7,384 bases of DNA, taken from Acidobacteriota bacterium (GTDB lineage Bacteria > Acidobacteriota > Blastocatellia > Pyrinomonadales > Pyrinomonadaceae). The notes below the pieces were generated by a model that saw nothing but the letters and a program-made list of their open reading frames with translations, had not been told where the DNA came from and searched no databases. Positions 4,904-7,384 of the stretch are shown piece after piece. The first letter of the stretch is position 1, and every line of letters begins with the position of its first letter. Position numbers and translations under genes: made by a program. The stretch covers positions 1-7,384 of the forward strand of contig JAOTWT010000137.1 in assembly GCA_029862725.1 (NCBI GenBank). Reading direction: 5' to 3'.

Positions 4904-5448
4904 AACGTATCTTCACTCTCGGCGGGGCTGAAAGAATAATAGACCGAAAGGGCAGACGCCGCAAGAATCGTCAGCGTACCGATCAACCTGATGATTCCGG
5001 CCACGGCAGGCGTGGAACCGATCAGCCCGGTGGTCGTCAAAAGATAATTCCAGTCATGAAAACTCCCTTCTGCGCCTGTCATGCCACTTGTAAGCACCAG
5101 CTGTTGGACGACGGCGTCGGCGGCGTAGACCCAGACGTTTAGTATGGACTGACCAGCCCAAAACAAGACGATCGCAGCGGAATAGGGCTTTTCGTGCCAT
5201 ACAAAGTAGCCGACAAATACTGCCGGGAACACTACCTGAAAGATCGAACCGCCGGCGACCATCATAAACTCGCCAAACAAACGAAAGACCAGGTGCCCCG
5301 TCTCATGTATCGGCAGGTCGACGAGGTTTAAAAAATTCCAAATGCCGTCGCGCATCGGGTCATAGGCGATCGTAAGGAAATAGAGCGTGGCGATTATGGC
5401 GAAAACGAGTTTTGGGATATTGGGTTTTGGTTTTGTTTCTTCGATCAT
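4900..5448 (-). CDS. Predicted multi-span membrane protein with HExxH motif (M50-like, function unknown)
   Basis: From the ATG at 5446-5448 the product has 182 residues and about four hydrophobic spans, near 13-29, 62-83, 90-111 and 136-173 (the last may be two). HETGH (48-52) stands at the end of the first loop, in the sequence LPIHETGHLVFRLFGE. HExxH beside membrane helices recalls site-2/M50-type zinc metalloproteases, with H48 and H52 as metal ligands and E49 as the base; D132 in HDWNYLL is a possible third ligand. I recognise no named family, and proteolysis is not proven. The frame extends 25 codons upstream to 5523, but that part is rich in Arg and Cys and looks untranslated; the inner ATG is preferred, although neither start has a clear ribosome-binding site. 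It overlaps the SDR start by ATGA, which indicates one operon. Confidence 0.72.
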   Translation of the reverse strand: MIEETKPKPNIPKLVFAIIATLYFLTIAYDPMRDGIWNFLNLVDLPIHETGHLVFRLFGEFMMVAGGSIFQVVFPAVFVGYFVWHEKPYSAAIVLFWAGQSILNVWVYAADAVVQQLVLTSGMTGAEGSFHDWNYLLTTTGLIGSTPAVAGIIRLIGTLTILAASALSVYYSFSPAESEDTL

Positions 5449-5585
5449 TGGATTGGGCAGTAGGTGAAAGCGACTGGAGCACAAGGCGATTCGCCGGCAA
5501 CGAGCGCGAATGCGGATACACATTCATAATAATACAAACCTGTTTAACAACGGAAATCCTGGGTTTCGAGAAAGGCCGGTGTCAG

Positions 5586-5601
5586 GTGGGCCGCAGCCCA
5601 C
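5586..5601. repeat. Hairpin GTGGGC-CGCA-GCCCAC
   Basis: A perfect 6-bp GC-rich stem encloses a CGCA tetraloop. No T-tract follows on either strand, so it is unlikely to be an intrinsic terminator. It is the first of a row of hairpins that continues to 5737. Confidence 0.65.
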
Positions 5602-5625
5602 GGAACATGAAGAAAAACACCCTTA

Positions 5626-5641
5626 CGTCACTTCAGTGACG
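5626..5641. repeat. Hairpin CGTCAC-TTCA-GTGACG
   Basis: A perfect 6-bp stem encloses a TTCA loop, flanked by TTA on the left and C on the right. Together TTACG-stem-TTCA-stem-CGC is shared with 3927-3942, where the variable stem is CC/GG instead of TCAC/GTGA. Confidence 0.65.
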
Positions 5642-5683
5642 CGTGAACCCATCTGGTCCTCAAAAGCTCAAAAAATATATAGA

Positions 5684-5716
5684 GGCTTAAGCCCTAAACA
5701 TCTTCTTCTGATGTTT
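5684..5716. repeat. Palindrome GGCTTAAGCC and adjacent hairpin AAACATC/GATGTTT
   Basis: GGCTTAAGCC (5684-5693) is a perfect 10-bp palindrome. Two bases later AAACATC (5696-5702) pairs with GATGTTT (5710-5716) around the 7-nt loop TTCTTCT. Both belong to the same hairpin cluster as the neighbouring elements. Confidence 0.6.
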
Positions 5717-5717
5717 T

Positions 5718-5737
5718 CCACTAGCTGAAGCTAGTGG
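5718..5737. repeat. Hairpin CCACTAGC-TGAA-GCTAGTGG
   Basis: A perfect 8-bp stem encloses a TGAA tetraloop, which reads TTCA on the minus strand and so matches the loop of the hairpins at 3930-3941 and 5626-5641. It is the strongest stem of the cluster, and its right arm runs into the 19-bp tandem duplication. Confidence 0.75.
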
Positions 5738-5768
5738 CAATTTAAATAGCTAGAGGCAATTTAAATAG
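5731..5768. repeat. 19-bp tandem duplication
   Basis: CTAGTGGCAATTTAAATAG (5731-5749) is directly followed by CTAGAGGCAATTTAAATAG (5750-5768), differing at one base. The first copy starts inside the right arm of the hairpin at 5718-5737, so the duplication copied part of that stem. AATTTAAAT is itself nearly palindromic. Confidence 0.85.
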
Positions 5769-5809
5769 GTCGAAAGGCACCGCAAGATCGCCTCACTGAT
5801 CACAATTTT

Positions 5810-6319
5810 CTACTTATTGCTTTCCCACTCCTCTCTAGTGATCCCGTAAACGACGCAGTCCATACTGTAATGTTCTTCCTTTTTTTCAAACTTCATGCCA
5901 AGTTTTTCCATGATCCGCCAGGAAGCGGTGTTGTCGCCATCGGCAACCGCGACGATCCGTTCAAGGTTTTGTTCTTCGAAGCCAAACTTCATCCACATGT
6001 GAGCAGTCTCAAATCCAATTCCCCTATTCCAGAAGTTCTTTATCAGTCCGTAGCTGACCTCGATCTCCGCGCCGCCTTCGAGGGGTTGAAGGCCGCTCCA
6101 ACCGATCAACTGGCCGGTTTCTCTCCAGTACATCATGTGCTGGCCGATGCCTTGCTGATAGCAGCCGATATAAAACTCAAGCCTGGTCTTATTCCAGTCT
6201 CGCGTCATGGCGATTTCGCCTCCAAGATACCGAACAACGTCCGGATCCGAGCGCAGTTGGACGAGATCGTCCAAGTCGTTGATTGTGAATGGTTTGTGGA
6301 TAAGGCGGCTAGTTTCCAT
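5810..6319 (-). CDS. GNAT acetyltransferase, RimJ/RimL type (copy 1)
   Basis: The 169-residue protein begins METSRLIHKPF, the 'ETxRL..RPF' opening of RimJ/RimL-like N-acetyltransferases (Acetyltransf_3). RSDPDVVRYLGG (23-34) follows, then the central strands (IGWSGLQPL 72-80, EIEVSYGL 85-92). The acetyl-CoA pyrophosphate-binding turn is FWNRGIGFETA (96-106), a looser form of the usual FWGxGYATEA, and motif B reads DNTASWRIMEKLGM (129-142). Targets of such enzymes range from ribosomal proteins to small amines and antibiotics; none can be named here. The frame extends 17 codons further up, but that part is encoded by a pyrimidine tract and lacks family similarity, so the ATG at 6317-6319 is chosen. 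It lies 57 bp after the related acetyltransferase and probably shares its transcript. Confidence 0.87.
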   Translation of the reverse strand: METSRLIHKPFTINDLDDLVQLRSDPDVVRYLGGEIAMTRDWNKTRLEFYIGCYQQGIGQHMMYWRETGQLIGWSGLQPLEGGAEIEVSYGLIKNFWNRGIGFETAHMWMKFGFEEQNLERIVAVADGDNTASWRIMEKLGMKFEKKEEHYSMDCVVYGITREEWESNK

Positions 6320-6376
6320 GATTCTTTTAACAGGGGTAAAGGGGAAAAAAAAGGGAAGTTTTACGATCATCCTTCG

Positions 6377-6910
6377 TTATCGGCCAACCCCTCTATCCAT
6401 TTTATCCCTGTGAAATTCTTCACTTGTAATCGCATACTGGACGAGATCCTGATCATAAAATCTCCCGCGGCCGACACATGCCATCCCGAGTTTCTTCATC
6501 ACATTGATCGAGGCCATATTCTCGGGATAGGCGACGGCAACCACGCGGTTCAATTCGATTTCATCAAATGCGTACCCAAGCATCCGCCGTGCGGCCTCGG
6601 TCGCATACCCCTTTCCCCAGAACTCTTTGCGGACCGCATAGCCGACCTCGATCTCGTTTGTTTCCTTAAGCTTCCAAAGACCGCACCAACCGGCGAATCT
6701 CTGCGATTCTCTATCGACAACAGCGCCGAAACCTATGCCGTTTATGTTCCATTTCGAGCTGATCATCTCCATCCAACGTTGCGCGTCACTTCGTTTGTTC
6801 TGGGGGTCGCGGATGAAACGCATGATCTCGGGGTCGCTCCGCATGGCAAAGACATCGTCGAGATCGGAGTCTTCGAATGGGCGGATTGTTAATCTTTCGG
6901 TGGTAAACAC
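6377..6910 (-). CDS. GNAT acetyltransferase, RimJ/RimL type (copy 2)
   Basis: The 177-residue protein has every RimJ/RimL landmark: TTERLTIRPF (3-12), RSDPEIMRFI (24-33), EIEVGYAVRKEFWGKGYATEA (86-106) with the acetyl-CoA turn at residues 99-105, and the motif B region YPENMASINVMKKLGM (128-143). It should transfer an acetyl group from acetyl-CoA to an amine. It starts with GTG (6908-6910); no ATG upstream in frame and no ribosome-binding site is visible. Residues 5-12 line up with the start of the next gene, which supports this start. The next gene downstream is a clear paralogue, suggesting an old tandem duplication followed by divergence, with this copy keeping the more canonical cofactor motif. 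Confidence 0.92.
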   Translation of the reverse strand: MFTTERLTIRPFEDSDLDDVFAMRSDPEIMRFIRDPQNKRSDAQRWMEMISSKWNINGIGFGAVVDRESQRFAGWCGLWKLKETNEIEVGYAVRKEFWGKGYATEAARRMLGYAFDEIELNRVVAVAYPENMASINVMKKLGMACVGRGRFYDQDLVQYAITSEEFHRDKMDRGVGR

Positions 6911-6937
6911 TGCTTGGATTGATGACTAAAAATTACT

Positions 6938-7026
6938 GATTGATGATTTGAGGCTCGATCCGGTCATTCTCGGCATCAAAGCCCTGGCAATGATCGACAA
7001 GAATTATCAATACTCAATCATCAATC
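6938..7026. repeat. Inverted repeat in the gap before the DUF1015 gene
   Basis: GATTGATGATTTGAG (6938-6952) is complementary to CTCAATCATCAATC (7013-7026) apart from one extra T. A 6-bp nested pair, TCGATC (6955-6960) with GATCGA (6992-6997), lies inside. This recalls the inverted simple-repeat pair at 3865-4050 but with different units. No T-tract follows. Confidence 0.55.
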
Positions 7027-7030
7027 GCTA

Positions 7031-7384
7031 CTAGATTTCAAAAACCAAAAGCCCGTCCTTGAGCTTTGGTTCGAACCAGGTTGATTTCGGCGGCATGATC
7101 TCTCCCATGTCCGACACTGCAAAGAGGTCTTCCATCGTAGTCGGAAAAAGGGAAAAGGCGAGCTGGGCATCGCCTTTGTCGACGATCCGCTCGAGTTCAT
7201 CAGTACCGCGGGCGCCCCCTACGAAACCGATGCGCTGGTCGGTCCGTGCATCTCCGATATTTAGTATCGGACCCAAAAGAAAGTCCTGCAGGATACTCAC
7301 ATCCAATGCCTCGATCGGGTCCGGCTGCATCACAAAGTTGACGGCGAAACGGAGTGTCGTCCATTTCCCGTCGATATAAACGCA
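7031..7384 (-). CDS. DUF1015 family protein, C-terminal fragment
   Basis: The frame is open from the right edge to a TAG at 7031-7033, giving the last 117 residues; the N-terminus lies outside the window. The segment begins CVYIDGKWTTLRFAV, then DPIEALDVSILQDFLLGPIL, IGDARTDQRIGFVGGARGTDE, AQLAFSLFPTTMEDLFAVSD, and ends MPPKSTWFEPKLKDGLLVFEI. The order 'LDV..LQ...L.P.L.I.D.RTD.RI.FVGG.RG' followed by 'MPPKSTWFEPK' near the C-terminus is characteristic of DUF1015 proteins as I know them, which are usually a little over 400 residues long. The molecular function of the family is not established to my knowledge. An internal GTG (7331-7333) could be mistaken for the start, but clear family sequence continues upstream of it. 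Confidence 0.88.
   Translation of the reverse strand, partial: CVYIDGKWTTLRFAVNFVMQPDPIEALDVSILQDFLLGPILNIGDARTDQRIGFVGGARGTDELERIVDKGDAQLAFSLFPTTMEDLFAVSDMGEIMPPKSTWFEPKLKDGLLVFEI

Larger units (their letters stand above)
5449..5809. other. Gene-free gap holding a hairpin-rich repeat element
   Basis: This 361-bp gap between the membrane protein and the acetyltransferase holds no convincing coding frame. Its left 80 bp form the leader of the membrane protein, with a TATTAT box (5526-5531 or 5529-5534, minus strand) as a possible -10. From 5586 to 5768 it carries five hairpins or palindromes and a 19-bp tandem duplication, listed separately. The AT content rises sharply to the right (5670-5770). 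Confidence 0.6.

Noticed and set aside
4900..5523. Longer HExxH membrane protein starting at 5523
   Set aside because: The extra 25 residues are Arg/Cys-rich, unlike the rest, and start right beside a possible -10 box, which would leave no leader.
5586..5641. Intrinsic terminators for the acetyltransferase or membrane protein genes
   Set aside because: The stems are stable but no run of T follows on either strand, so they do not meet the usual criterion.
5870..6892. Open 340-codon frame on the plus strand covering both acetyltransferase genes
   Set aside because: It is the antisense of two clear GNAT genes and the gap between them, shows no domain, and its composition follows the opposite strand. 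Long antisense frames are common opposite genes with this codon use.

Overview
This window looks like an ordinary chromosomal segment of a free-living bacterium of medium GC content. The gene content (B. subtilis-type FadR, pirin, a DUF1015 protein, a TlpA-like thioredoxin, an isolated recF) and the hairpin-rich, repeat-rich gaps would fit an Acidobacteriota/Blastocatellia-like genome. That placement is an inference from general character, not from a marker gene. Most genes lie on the minus strand; recF is the only protein gene on the plus strand. I see no transposase, integrase, phage gene, CRISPR array or defence cassette.

Region 1 (1-1913, minus strand; transcription runs from high to low coordinates): a tRNA-Ser(UGA) with its own intrinsic terminator, a pirin-family dioxygenase-like cupin, then a fatty-acid-degradation regulator (FadR, TetR family), followed 5 bp later by the N-terminus of a long-chain acyl-CoA synthetase that runs off the left edge. 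An 18-bp palindrome that closely matches the FadR operator known from Bacillus sits on the promoter of fadR. This gives a coherent model: a self-repressed fadR-ligase operon that is relieved by long-chain acyl-CoA.

Region 2 (1914-2782): an exported TlpA-like thioredoxin and, overlapping its stop codon by ATGA, a 29-residue single-membrane-span small protein. The thioredoxin promoter region carries a second candidate palindromic operator.

Region 3 (2783-5448): recF on the plus strand converges on an operon of a HExxH membrane protein and a classical short-chain dehydrogenase (ATGA overlap). The recF/SDR junction is filled by an inverted pair of five-unit 7-bp tandem repeats that reach almost exactly to both stop codons.

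Region 4 (5449-5809): a gene-free gap packed with at least five hairpins and a 19-bp tandem duplication. Some hairpins share a TTCA/TGAA tetraloop and flanking bases with a hairpin in the recF/SDR gap, while their stems differ.

Region 5 (5810-7384): two adjacent RimJ/RimL-type GNAT acetyltransferases, a short inverted repeat, and the C-terminal 117 residues of a DUF1015 protein that enters from the right edge.

I did not find a clearly new multi-gene system. The most rewarding items are the fadR operator, the coupled small membrane protein, and the two families of structured intergenic repeats.
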